The position numbers and the translations under genes are program-made. Shown in pieces: positions 1-9,556 of a DNA stretch of 11,514 bases (positions are counted from its first letter, which is position 1; each line of letters opens with the position of its first letter). The DNA comes from Pleurotus djamor. Lineage: Eukaryota > Basidiomycota > Agaricomycetes > Agaricales > Pleurotaceae. Location: the NCBI GenBank assembly GCA_029747585.1, contig JAPEVF010001284.1, positions 1 through 11,514 of the forward strand, written 5' to 3'. A model generated the notes under the pieces. The model did no database searches, was not told where the DNA came from, and saw only the letters and a list, made by a program, of their open reading frames with translations.

Positions 1-1032
1 GAGATGATCCCTTTCTCAACGACATCGTGCTTGACGGGAATTTGCCGTTGCCGTTGCGTGTAAGCCATTCGACTTCCGCAGTTCCGTTGAGGGTGCCTTT
101 GGTGGACTCGCTGGGCTGAGTNGATGACAGCGGGGAATTCCATACTCCCGACCAAGCAGCGCATCAGTATCCTGAGGAGGCTTGAGTGTTTGCTGGCGAG
201 TCTTGACGCGGTATCCACTGTCACGGTGCTCCATTGTGGTGGAAACTCTTTGGACACCAAAGATTCAAGAGGGGTCCAGTGGAGGGTGGTGTTTGGTGCG
301 GGATCAGGCACCGGAGAGACGGAAGAGATTTGGAGGAAGACGAAGGGCGAGAGAATCATGAGGAGACGTTTACCCAGGGAGGTGGTGATCTCGCGGTCAT
401 CGAGTTGGCCTATGCAGGTGTAGTCCTTCTCCGCAAGGTCGATGCCGATCTCCTCCCAAGTCTGTCGCATGGCTATATGCGTACCGGGTTAGCACAGTTT
501 GACAGTAGGATAGCTTGACAGGCGTACCGGTGTACAATCCACCTTCGTCGCCGTCCTCGGTCCTCCCGCCGGGGAACGCAACATGTTTCTCCCCTCTTGG
601 AGAATGTCTGGCCCGCTCGTTGGTAGACTCGTTCACGACGGCATTCTCGCGTTCCAGAAACAAGATCTCTGGCCTGGCATTTGGATCGTTTACCCATTCC
701 GACTGGAAAAATTCCGAGAGGGTTGGTTGTGGGGTTGGCTGAGGGATCGGAACATCCGGTGAGGGCACTATGCGGATGATGATAGCGACCGCAGCCCGGC
801 GTGGTTCTGGCAAGGCATTTCATGGGTGTTTTCTCCAAAGACGAGTTATGCGTAACTTACGAGTTGGTGGAGAAGCAATGATACGTGGTGGAGTTGAGCG
901 TATTCTATGAAGAGCGCGGGAGACGAGCGGGATGATAGACGTGGGTTTCTCTGGGCAACGAAATTGTCATCAGCGTCAGGGTCGCCATTTTCACAGAGGC
1001 AGCTCACCATGGGCGGACGACGAGGAGGACAT
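1..1032 (-). CDS. Nudix hydrolase, CoA-diphosphatase-like (3' end off the window)
   Basis: Proposed exons on the minus strand are 1032-1008, 950-861, 806-528 and 472-1, continuing past the left edge. All three introns (57, 54, 55 nt) are GT-AG and phase 1; the third has a CTAAC branch site. The start at 1032 opens with MSSSSSAHEKP and has G at -3. About 248 residues can be read with confidence. RRAAVAIIIR (41-50) leads into the Nudix fold. The stretch ARHSPRGEKHVAFPGG (about 104-119) resembles the R..H..G...FPGG signature of CoA pyrophosphatases (NUDT7/8, yeast Pcd1). The Nudix helix follows, with E126, R134 and E138-E139-I-G. Intron 3 interrupts it, and splicing restores it. Family members cleave nucleoside-diphosphate-linked compounds with Mg2+; CoA as substrate is inferred from the signature only. 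Oddities: Gln135 sits where the Nudix box normally has Glu, and an ambiguous base at 122 makes the C-terminal frame uncertain. Family call is firm, substrate is not. Confidence 0.85.
122..122. other. Ambiguous base (N) inside the Nudix coding exon
   Basis: The only N in the window lies in exon 4 of the minus-strand Nudix gene, just after codons reading MEFPAVI. If the N is counted as a base, the downstream frame is rich in Arg, Gln and His. If it is dropped, the frame reads TQPSESTKGTLNGTAEVEWL onward, with many C- or G-ending codons like the rest of the gene. The N may therefore mark a one-base indel or consensus conflict and not a simple substitution. Confidence 0.6.
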
Positions 1033-1402
1033 GGCTGGAGAGGAGAAAGAGAGGGAGGGAGGAGGGGAGAGGGACTCGGTATATTTTGACTCTAAATTTA
1101 CGCAGTCCAAAAGCGGCAGTCATCAAAGTCCCCAGGGTTCTGGTGTCAGGGTCCCGACAATTCGTTGGGGAGAATCAAAGTCAGTTGACCAAACGCGTCC
1201 ACCGAAAGCTGCAGCATTTCGTCACATCATGACACTTTCTGTCATTCCACAGTGCTTCCTCTCAGAGTCCAAGTTAGCTCAAAAGAGTTCGTGTATGGGG
1301 AATGCGGGGAATTTGTCCACTTGCGTGCGATTTCATAAAGAAAAGATGGGATTGTGTCGTATCTGGGGACAGGAGGCACTATGTGATTGCAAATTGCGAT
1401 AA
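1033..1402 (-). promoter_or_regulatory. Promoter/5' leader of the Nudix gene plus 3' flank of the Ugo1-like gene
   Basis: This 370-bp gap separates two minus-strand genes. Directly upstream of the Nudix ATG, about 1035-1076 is almost pure purine on the plus strand. Read in the gene's direction it is therefore a C/T-rich tract ending in TCTCCAGCC before the ATG, as is common in fungal core promoters and 5' leaders. A TATA-like AAAATATAC lies at about 1079-1088 on the minus strand, just beyond the tract. The part next to 1403 must carry the 3' UTR and poly(A) region of the Ugo1-like gene; I see no clear AATAAA. A plus-strand open frame crosses this gap but looks like noise. Confidence 0.5.
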
Positions 1403-2971
1403 TCAGAGTTCAGCCCAGCCCTCCACCTCCTCGCCTCCACTAAACAACGCCAACACACATACGATAGCGCCAGCACCGAGTCTCATGCCAAGTCCCCTGT
1501 ACAGCTGGCCAACTCCCGTGTGTCTGAGCCAACCAACTTCCTCCTCTTCCTCAACGGTTTCCTTCGTATTCGAGTCCGCATTCGCATTGGCCTTGTCTTT
1601 CCGTCTATATCGTCTGACAGGCAGATCTGAACGCTCCTCTGTCAGGATGTGCCAGAAAGCATCGACGACACCGTTATAAGGCACCGGCCGCAACTCCACG
1701 CAACCCTTGATAGGTTTGGCACTTCCGCGGGTTTGGACTTGCAATCTCCTTCTTACCGTTTCGAACGGTAGAGTGATGATGAGACCGACAGAGCTGGCGG
1801 CCAATTCCAGAACATTAAATGCGACGGGGTTCATTGAAGGTGAGATGCCTCTGGCTGAGGTGGACGAAATGACAAGTTGGGGAATGATGAGCGAGACGAG
1901 GGGACGGAGAGTATTGTCCAGGAGCGTTGGGATAAGTAGATGAGGATGCAGATAGACTCCGCGCAGACCGCCTTCGTCTCGGAGTATCTGCGATAGAGCA
2001 TCTAATGGTCCGTTGTATGATCGGTAGCGAGGTAAGAATGATTGCACAATCAGACGAGTGCGTATTAGATCGAGCGGTGATAGTATAAAGCCTGTTATGA
2101 CGTGTGAGGCCAGTGGTAGGAGGAGAGGCGGTGAATTGAACGAAGACGACGGTGTGTGGAATATTGAGAGAAGAATATTGTGGATTATGGGCTGCACGGT
2201 CGTTGAAATAACGTCCGAGATGCATGAAGTCAATAACCCTACGAAATGCGTAACTTCAGTAAGATCTTTTAGTGCAGAAAATAGTGCACGGACCCTTCCA
2301 CAGAGCTAACCAGCCCTCGGCTCTAAATCTCCCGATACGTTTAATCATTTCCCAAACACCCTTCGCACTTCCGACCGGTATAACATATTCAGGACGGGTG
2401 CCTTCTTCCAGGATGGAATGTCGGATGATGTACCCCTGTTCGTCGGCAGGACGCAAAGGTGCGCGTCGAGCCGTCGACGGGTCAGCAAAGTAGGCATCAT
2501 CATCATGAGACGAGTCGCTGAACTATGACGCCAATCCAGAGAATCAGCACCATCCTAGTAAGGGCAAAAGACGCAGCCAAGGAAACGCACCGCATCCTCA
2601 TCATCAGGCACTTGCTCCCCTTCTTCATCCTCTTCTTCACCGACATTCCGAGGGACCCACTGGACCTGCAGCAGCAGCTTCCCCACCTCCCAAGGCATAG
2701 CAATAGCCGAACTCGTATACTGTAGCACGGCTGAGGCGACTAACGATCTGAAAAGAAGGGAGACATCGACACCAGCGAATTCTTCGGAGGAGGGGGACAA
2801 AGAGGGTGATAGGTCGAAAATGGAGTTGTGTGAAGGCCGAGTTGACCATTGGTAAGTTTGCGGTGTGGATACGTCGGGGAGTGTGGACGAGTTGGTTGGA
2901 GGAGGAGCGACTTGGAATGTCCATCCCGAGCCGGAACTTGGATCGCTGTAAGTATCCCGCAGTGAGGCCAT
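1403..2971 (-). CDS. UGO1: Ugo1-like mitochondrial outer-membrane carrier-family protein (mitochondrial fusion)
   Basis: Exons on the minus strand are 2971-2591, 2522-2294 and 2238-1403. The introns are 68 nt (phase 0, GTGCGT donor) and 55 nt (phase 1, GTCCGT donor). The product is about 481 aa, close to yeast Ugo1 (502 aa). It opens MASLRDTYSDP, like fungal Ugo1 proteins as I recall them. Three carrier-type signatures are present: AMPWEVGKLLLQVQ (91-104), SPLDLIRTRL (257-266) and LPFETVRRRLQVQ (360-372). These are PxD/ExxK/R motifs at the ends of odd-numbered helices of SLC25 repeats. An acidic insert (about 112-137, EEEDEEGE and DDEDA) and a C-terminal acidic loop with EEEEEVGW separate the repeats, and the end reads GLGMRLGAGAIVCVL. 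Ugo1 and its animal relative SLC25A46 sit in the mitochondrial outer membrane and link the fusion GTPases; they are not known to transport metabolites. A generic mitochondrial carrier is the alternative, but the repeats are too degenerate for a standard transporter. Confidence 0.75.
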
Positions 2972-3944
2972 TAGTCCCAGTAAAAGAAGTGCACTAGGAG
3001 AGAGGCAATAGTTTAGTTAGAAAGGTAAGCCGAATGCCGCGAGGGATGCTACGGTGGGCTGCGTTCGCGTCGCCGGTTAGAATGACATTGACTAGGCGCT
3101 TATTGAGAAGGTGAGCGCTTGTGTGAGGTTGGAAGTAAATCACAAGTCCCTTCGGCATCCTCCATTTCTTGGGGAATGGCTTGCGTGACTGCCACGCATC
3201 ACTAGCTGAGCTTGGTGTCCGACGAATACAAAATACGATTACTACGGAAGTTTGCGCAGTTATTCATTGGGCCTAATGTAACCCGGGTGTCGGTCAAGTG
3301 TCGGTAGCAAATATATCACAAAAAAAACTCGAGGCTCTGTTGAGGCTGTGTTATCAGCGACACAATTGGCTTCTGTGGCATTTATTACTCTTATAAAGCG
3401 ACGAAAGAAAACTGGTTCGAGGACGTGTGAGTCGCACAAGTAACAACCGGTGAACTTGTTGTCGTGCGTTCATCTGTGCGTCATTATGTGGGCGCACCCC
3501 GCCGATTGATTTGACTGTTTGATGGTCGAAAAACAATGTGCTGCTACATATATTCTTGTTCCGTTATCACTCCAGAGAAATGGCTGCGGTGCGGCTGTGG
3601 GAGAGATGGACAACGCGCGGTGGCTTCTCTCCACTGACGTTTCTGTGGCATGATGCGTGACTTCTAGAACCTCGCAAATTTCCCTATTTAGGCAGGCGTC
3701 ACTGTGACCAGGGACAGGAATTGCAAATGGGGGATAGAGTGACATCAGGACCAAGCCATTACTCGCCTCGGTACGCCATTCACCTGTAATTCGTTCGCCC
3801 TTCTCCTTCCTTCCTTCTGTGCGAACACCATCAACCAACCCACTCTCTTTTCCCCTCCTCCCGCACTTGCGTCCGCCAAAGCAAGAGTTCGGCGAAGACA
3901 AACCACAGTGTTACTTGTTCCTTAGTTTCGGGGGTCTTGGGCTT
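2972..3944. promoter_or_regulatory. Divergent intergenic region between the Ugo1-like gene and the tricalbin
   Basis: This 973-bp stretch holds no supportable gene. It must contain the leaders and promoters of two genes facing away from each other. Visible elements: a short inverted repeat TGCGTG-actgc-CACGCA at 3182-3198; an AT-rich patch with AAATATATCAC followed by a run of A at about 3309-3326; and ATATATTC at about 3547. Two pyrimidine-rich tracts (about 3800-3819 and 3840-3863) lie just upstream of the tricalbin ATG, as expected for a fungal 5' leader. The 143-codon minus-strand frame at 3470-3901 has no recognisable motif and overlaps those tracts. No tRNA-like cloverleaf was found. 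Confidence 0.5.
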
Positions 3945-6900
3945 ATGGCGACAACGAATGGCTCGACGCCAGCGAATGGCAATTTGCAGCAGCAAGCGGC
4001 TTTGAATGGCTTGGTTGAACAGGATGAAGCAAAGGGACGTGTCCCGGTGCATACGTTCGACCCAGATGCGCCTACGAGCGAGAAGGCTGCAGCCGCAGCA
4101 AAGAACCGCGACAAGCTCGCCAGTGTTCAGGAACAAAACGGTGTAGGAGAGCGAGGTCCGTGTTCGTTATCATCGAGGATTTAATGTGTGACTGATAAAA
4201 ACATAACTCATTCTAAACTTCACAGAAGTGGCCATTGACACGGGAGCTCCACAAGTCATACCAACCATTACCATTGAGGATTCCGATGAGGACACGCCCA
4301 AAATTTCTGCGAAAGATGCTCCCCCAATATCACCCGGAAGCATTGTTGAGAAAGAAGAGGCTGTTGATATGCCTGGTTCGATTGCCAGTCAGGCTGCAGA
4401 AATTCCCGACTGGTACAAGGTTGGCTGGAGGGCAGTGTCCGACATTGACAAACCACCACTTGAAGAGGGTGAAGAAAAGGACAAGGGTGTGCTTGCGCAG
4501 TTCCTTTCTGAGCAGTACTATGGGGACTGGTATCACAATGCCGCTATCATATTCTTCGTGAGTACTTCCGTGACCCGGAATTGTCTTATCTCTAATATTC
4601 TATATTCCATAGGCCGTATTCGCCTCTCATTTCCTCACACGATTCAACTTCGGCTGGGGTTGGCTATTTATCATCCTGGCCATATGTAACACATACTACA
4701 CCACGTCGTTAGAACGTGTCCGCCGACGCTCGCGTGACGACATTCAACGGGAACTGGTCAAGACGCGTCTTGCATCAGAACACGAAACTGCCGACTGGAT
4801 AAACAACTTCCTCGATCGATTTTGGCTCATCTACGAACCCGTTCTATCAACCACTATCGTTTCCTCCGTCGACCAAGTTCTCAGTTCAAATACACCACCC
4901 TTCCTTGACTCCCTCCGTCTATCAACATTCACCCTCGGAACTAAAGCTCCCAGAGTGGACAAGGTCCGCACTTTCCCCAAGACTCCGGACGATGTCATCA
5001 TGATGGACTGGGGCATCTCGTTCACCCCTAACGACGTATCCGACATGACACCACGACAGGCTGCACTCAAGGTGAACCCGAAAATCGTCCTCTCCGTTCG
5101 AGTAGGAAAAGGATTGGCGACGGCCGCTATCCCCATCTTGCTCGAGGATATAACCTTTACCGGATTGATGAGGATTCGCCTCAAGTTGATGTCGAACTTC
5201 CCCCACGTTCAGGTGGTGGACTTCTGCTTCTTGGAGAAGCCCGTGATCGATTATGTTCTCAAACCCATTGGTGGAGAGACGTTTGGCTTCGATATCGCTA
5301 ACGTGAGTTCTTTGACATATGGTTTCTTCTCGAAATAGCAAAGTTATTTATGACGGTGCTGTTATATCTGTTGTTTATTTTTAGATTCCTGGACTTTCGT
5401 CGTTCATTCGCGAGATGACGCATGCTACACTTGGGCCTATGATGTATGAACCTAATGTGTTCACCCTCAATCTCGAGCAGCTGCTTTCAGGCACTCCTTT
5501 GGACACGTCAATTGGTGTCCTCCAGGTCTCTGTTCATTCCGCTCGTGGCATCAAGGGCAGCAAAATTGGTGGTGGAACTCCTGATCCTTACGTTTCGCTG
5601 TGTATCAATGGTCGCGAGGAGCTTGCCCATACGAAGTATAAGCACAACACGTACGTTCAGGTTGCACTAACATGTTCACTTTATATTGACATTTGAGTGT
5701 CTAGGTATAATCCCACCTGGATGGAGACTAAATTCCTCCTGGTTCAAACTCTCGCCGAAACTCTCTGTCTCAATGTCTACGATTACAACGACCACAGGCG
5801 CGATACTATGCTTGGAACTGCCAGCTTTGATATGACCAAGTTGATTGAAGATGCCACTCAAGAGGGTCTCACTTCTATGATCTTGAAAGACGGCAAGGAT
5901 AGAGGAGAGTTGCGTTATGATGTTTCGTTCTATCCCGTTTTGAAGCCGGAGGAGGGCGATGTTGGCGAGACGGACTCCAGTGCGTGTTCATTCAAGTTCG
6001 CTCGACTTGGTTACTCATGCTCACATCGTCACCCCCGCAGAGGTTGGCATTGTTCGCCTGGTTCTGCACCAGGCCAAGGATTTGGACGCCAGCAAGTCTC
6101 TTTCTGGAGACCTCAATCCCCTCGCGAAGGTCTACGTTGGCGGAACGAAATCGGCTGTACACACTACGCCTCGCTTCAAACATACCCTCAACCCCATCTG
6201 GGAGTCGTCGTACGAATATCTCTGCTCGGACAAGACCAATGCCTCTGTCACTGTCAAGGTCATTGATGACAGGGATTTCCTCAAGGACCCCGTTGTTGGA
6301 TACCTGACCATTCGTCTCAAGGATCTGTTGGACTCGAAGGGCGAAGCTGGGAGAGATTGGTTCCCGCTGAGTGGTTGTAAGACTGGCAAGCTCAGGATGA
6401 GCGCGGAATGGAAGCCGTTGAATATGGCGGGAAGTTTGCATGGAGCCGATCAGTATACGCCGCCCATTGGTGTTGTCAGGTTGTTCTTGCATAAGGCGAC
6501 GGATGTTAAGAATGTTGAAGCGGCCTTGGGTGGAAAGGTGAGGATTCAGATTCCTTGCTGCTGATTGTTTTGTGAGCTAACGTGGTGATCGAAAGAGTGA
6601 TCCATATACTCGTGTGTTGGTCAAGAATGTTATCAAGGGCCGCACGGAGGTCATCAACAACAGTGAGTAATGCTTCGGTTATGGGACTCTACACCATCTG
6701 ACTGAAATTCGATAGACCTTAACCCTGTGTGGGAGCAATTCGTTTATATTCCGGGTGAGCTTGAATTTGACTTTCTGAATTGTTGTCCGTGCTAACGTAC
6801 TTGTTTAGTGCACTCGTTGAAAGAAGTGAGCAAATTGATGGACCAATGTTCCCCATACTCATGAGCTTGTTTTAGGCACTATTCTTGGAGTGCATGGACT

Positions 6901-9345
6901 ACCAACACGTCACAAAGGTAAGCTGTCCTCTTCAATATGCTTCCCATAGTTTACCGTTGATTTGTTGCTTAGGACCGGTCTTTGGGATACACCGAACTGA
7001 TGGTTTCCGACCTTGCGCGACCTTCAGAAGATAAGCGATACCCCTACGAGTCCATTGGTGTGGTCGAGCGACGTGACCCATTGCGACAAGAGAAAGGCAA
7101 CGTTGATAAAGGATTCCTTCACTACGTCGCTCAGTTCGTTCCGGCTCTCGCTTTGAAGGGTGTCAGATTCGATGCCAAGACCGACGAACTCAAGCTTGTT
7201 TCTGAAGCCGCTCACGGCGACGACGATGACGACGATGGTGGTTCTATCCGAGAGAAGGAGTCGATCTCGACCCATGATGAAAATATGCATGTACCTCAGG
7301 AAATTACCATCAATACCAACAAGACCCATCGTCCCCGGGAGTCAACGGACACAACAGCCACTTCCAATACCGCTGAAACTACGGACACTGCAGTCACCAC
7401 TCCTGACAAGGAAGAGGAACCGACGACTGACCAGGTTGAGATGGCGAGGGAAGATCTTCTCAAAGAACGTGAGTGACAACCTCATTTTCCTTGCCGTTTT
7501 CCTTTGCTCATAACACCACAGAATCTGGAATCATCATCTTCAACGTCATCTCTGGAAAACTCGCAAAGAAGGCGAGATTGGAGGTCCTGCTCGATGATGG
7601 ATATTGGCCCGCGTTCAGCACCATTCGCGCTAGGAGTGCACATGCTACCTGGGAGCAAGTTGGTGAAGGTTTTGTGAAGGAACTTGACTTCGGCCAAGTG
7701 TGGTTCCGCCTGAATGAAGCCGATGAAGGTGACAAAGATGATATCATCGCTGAATGGAAAGGTAAAGCGAAGGACTTCCTTGATGTCACTCTGGTAAGAT
7801 TTGAGCTCTCCTCAGGATCGAATGCTCCTCATCGTTGTTTTGTGCGTGTAGGATTCTCCGTACAGGTTCACTCTTTGTGATGAAGACGGCCGCAATACGT
7901 CGACAATTGAAGTTGAGGCTCGTTACGTTCCTGTTCCTGTCAAGCTGGACCCTCGCGAGAGCATTAATAGTGAGTATTGCTCCAATAGGGCCCTACAGTT
8001 CCACACTCACACTCACACTCCATAGACCAAGGCAACTTGCGTGTTGATCTCCTGAACGCTCACGATATCGTAGCTGCTGACAGAGGAGGTGCGTATCTGA
8101 TGTCCTTATACCCTCTCGACAGCCGTTCATAATGATACCACATTCTAGGCAAATCGGATCCCTACGCTGTATTCACTCTAAACGGCCAAAGGGTTTTCAA
8201 ATCCCAAACAAAGAAGAAAACGTTGTCTCCCGAGTGGAACGAAAACTTCGTTGTCGGTGTACCCTCTCGCGTTGGTGCTGACTTCACCGTGGAACTCTTT
8301 GACTGGAATCAAATCGAGCAGGCGAAATCGCTCGGCGTTGCAAAGATTGAGCTCGCTGATATTGAGCCGTTCACTGCTAGTGAACACACTCTCGACTTGG
8401 TTTCCAACAAACACGGTGCGAAAGGTCACATTCGCCTTCGACTCATGTTCCAGCCAGAAATCATCGCCAAGTCGCGTCAGAAGACATCTACGTTCTCGGC
8501 TGCAGGTCGTGCAATGACTCAAATAGGTGCCATTCCTGTTGGTGCAGGCAAGGGCGTTTTCCATGGTGTTACCGGCGTCTTCCGAAGGAACAAAGACAGT
8601 GATGACGATTCGGACGACGAAGCCCCCGCCGGCCAGGCATCTCAACCCGTTGCTAGCGACTCGAGCACATTCGTGCAAGCCGGTGCTACTGCATTCCCTT
8701 CATCTGCGTCCGCTGCAACAAATGGGTCGTTGGAAACTAACAAGGAAGGCGGTACTCTGCGACTGACTGTGCTCGACGCGAAGGATCTTGGCGAGGATGA
8801 CTACAAACCCTACGCAGTCGTCCGACTCGGCGATAAGGAATTCAAGACCAAGCATGCCCACAAAACTGCCCGACCTGAATGGTAAGCCCTGGTTGTCGTT
8901 GGCAATACCTCGGCGTTTTGTTGACCGCTCTCTTCTAGGAATGAGCCGTTCATTGCCGCACTCAGTCAATCCCAAAACCAGTTCCGCATCTCAGTTTATG
9001 ACCGCAGAACCCTTGGAAAAGACAAGCTCCTAGGAGTTGCAGACGTCGATGTAAGCGCTCCCAAAACTTTTCTTCGGCAAGTATGCTCAAAAGTGTTTTC
9101 AGATTTGGCGTCACATCCAACGCAACGCAATGTCGGCTGCCGACGTCATCACTGAGTTGAAGGAAGGCCAGGGGCTCGTGCGCGTTCGCCTCGAGTACGA
9201 TCCAGACACCAGCCCGCTTAAAAGCAGTGGTGCCTCTATTCGCTCTGGCCACGGTGACGATCTGATGTCCCGGACAATGTCTATTGCCTCCCCTTCGAGG
9301 TTCAGTCTGCGCGGTCGACGCCCAGGCGCTGACAGTGACGACTAA
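3945..9345 (+). CDS. TCB: Tricalbin: SMP and multi-C2 ER-plasma-membrane tether
   Basis: Proposed exons: 3945-4155, 4226-4557, 4613-5302, 5385-5650, 5705-5979, 6041-6537, 6596-6662, 6716-6754, 6809-6825, 6876-6917, 6973-7468, 7522-7793, 7852-7969, 8026-8088, 8149-8881, 8939-9050, 9103-9345. They total 4473 nt, 1490 aa; yeast Tcb1-3 are about 1180-1545 aa. A variable N-terminus with TFDPDAPTSEKAAAAAK precedes a membrane hairpin (about 174-210). The SMP domain follows (about 239-440, opening ADWINNFLDRFWLIYEP). C2 modules begin near 454 (PDPYVSL), 593 (VGIVRLVLHQAKDL), 734 (GGKSDPYTRV), 1109 (GGKSDPYAVF) and 1329 (DYKPYAVV), with a degenerate C2-like module at about 978-1106. Acidic linkers include six Asp codons (7219-7236) and DSDDDSDDE (exon 15). 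Tricalbins anchor in cortical ER, bind plasma-membrane lipids through C2 domains, often with Ca2+, and move lipids through the SMP domain. The first donor is uncertain: 4141 or 4156, both in phase. The paralog (Tcb1, 2 or 3) cannot be decided. Confidence 0.93.
6809..6825 (+). other. 17-nt microexon of the tricalbin
   Basis: Only 17 nt lie between a TTTAG acceptor and a GTGAGC donor. Spliced to its neighbours it gives VHSLKE, which joins IP from the previous exon to ALFLECMDY in the next. Both flanking introns (54 and 50 nt) are normal. The fit to the tricalbin C2 consensus and the restored frame support it. Automatic gene callers often skip exons this short. Confidence 0.8.
8002..8020 (+). 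repeat. Short (CACACT)3 microsatellite in a tricalbin intron
   Basis: Three exact copies of CACACT plus one base sit near the 3' end of the 56-nt intron 7970-8025, just before the CATAG acceptor. The tract may serve as the loose pyrimidine-containing stretch before the splice site. It is too short to be a notable repeat locus. Confidence 0.6.
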
Positions 9346-9556
9346 CATTTTAAGAACTTTACTTTTTACATTCCCTCACCACCATATCTTTGCATTGTTG
9401 ACCCTTCGTTCGCATCTCATCTTGCACTTCTAATCCATCTATGCTAGTTCGCATTAATCCCATCATTATCAACGGGATAATGGACTGTACTTACAGCTGT
9501 ACTTGTATCTAAACCATTTGTTTTCCGTCGTCTTCATTAACTGATCGTATGTTTTA
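9346..9556. terminator. Convergent 3' region between tricalbin and MTQ2, with a small hairpin
   Basis: The tricalbin (plus) and MTQ2 (minus) stop codons face each other across 211 bp, so the two 3' UTRs must share this space. It is AT-rich next to the tricalbin stop (about 9348-9372). It also holds a 7-bp inverted repeat with a 5-nt loop, CATTATC-aacgg-GATAATG, at 9464-9482. A role of the hairpin in 3' processing is a guess. No canonical AATAAA was seen on either strand. Confidence 0.4.

Noticed and set aside
124..742. Several plus-strand open frames opposite the Nudix gene
   Set aside because: Shadow frames of the minus-strand exons; no sensible protein motif.
932..1402. 156-codon plus-strand open frame
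   Set aside because: It is antisense to the first Nudix exons and their promoter, is low in recognisable motifs, and its Glu/Gly/Arg-rich part is just the purine tract at about 1035-1076.
3401..3440. tRNA T-loop-like GGTTCGAGG
   Set aside because: The T-stem does not close and the required C61 is absent; no acceptor stem or other arms fit around it.
3470..3901. 143-codon minus-strand open frame in the divergent intergenic region
   Set aside because: No domain, membrane segment or signal peptide is visible. Its start overlaps the pyrimidine tracts of the tricalbin leader, which explain its Lys/Gly/Arg-rich start.
3819..3944. In-frame upstream extension of the tricalbin
   Set aside because: The frame stays open but has no ATG before 3945; the earlier start would be GTG within the pyrimidine-rich leader.
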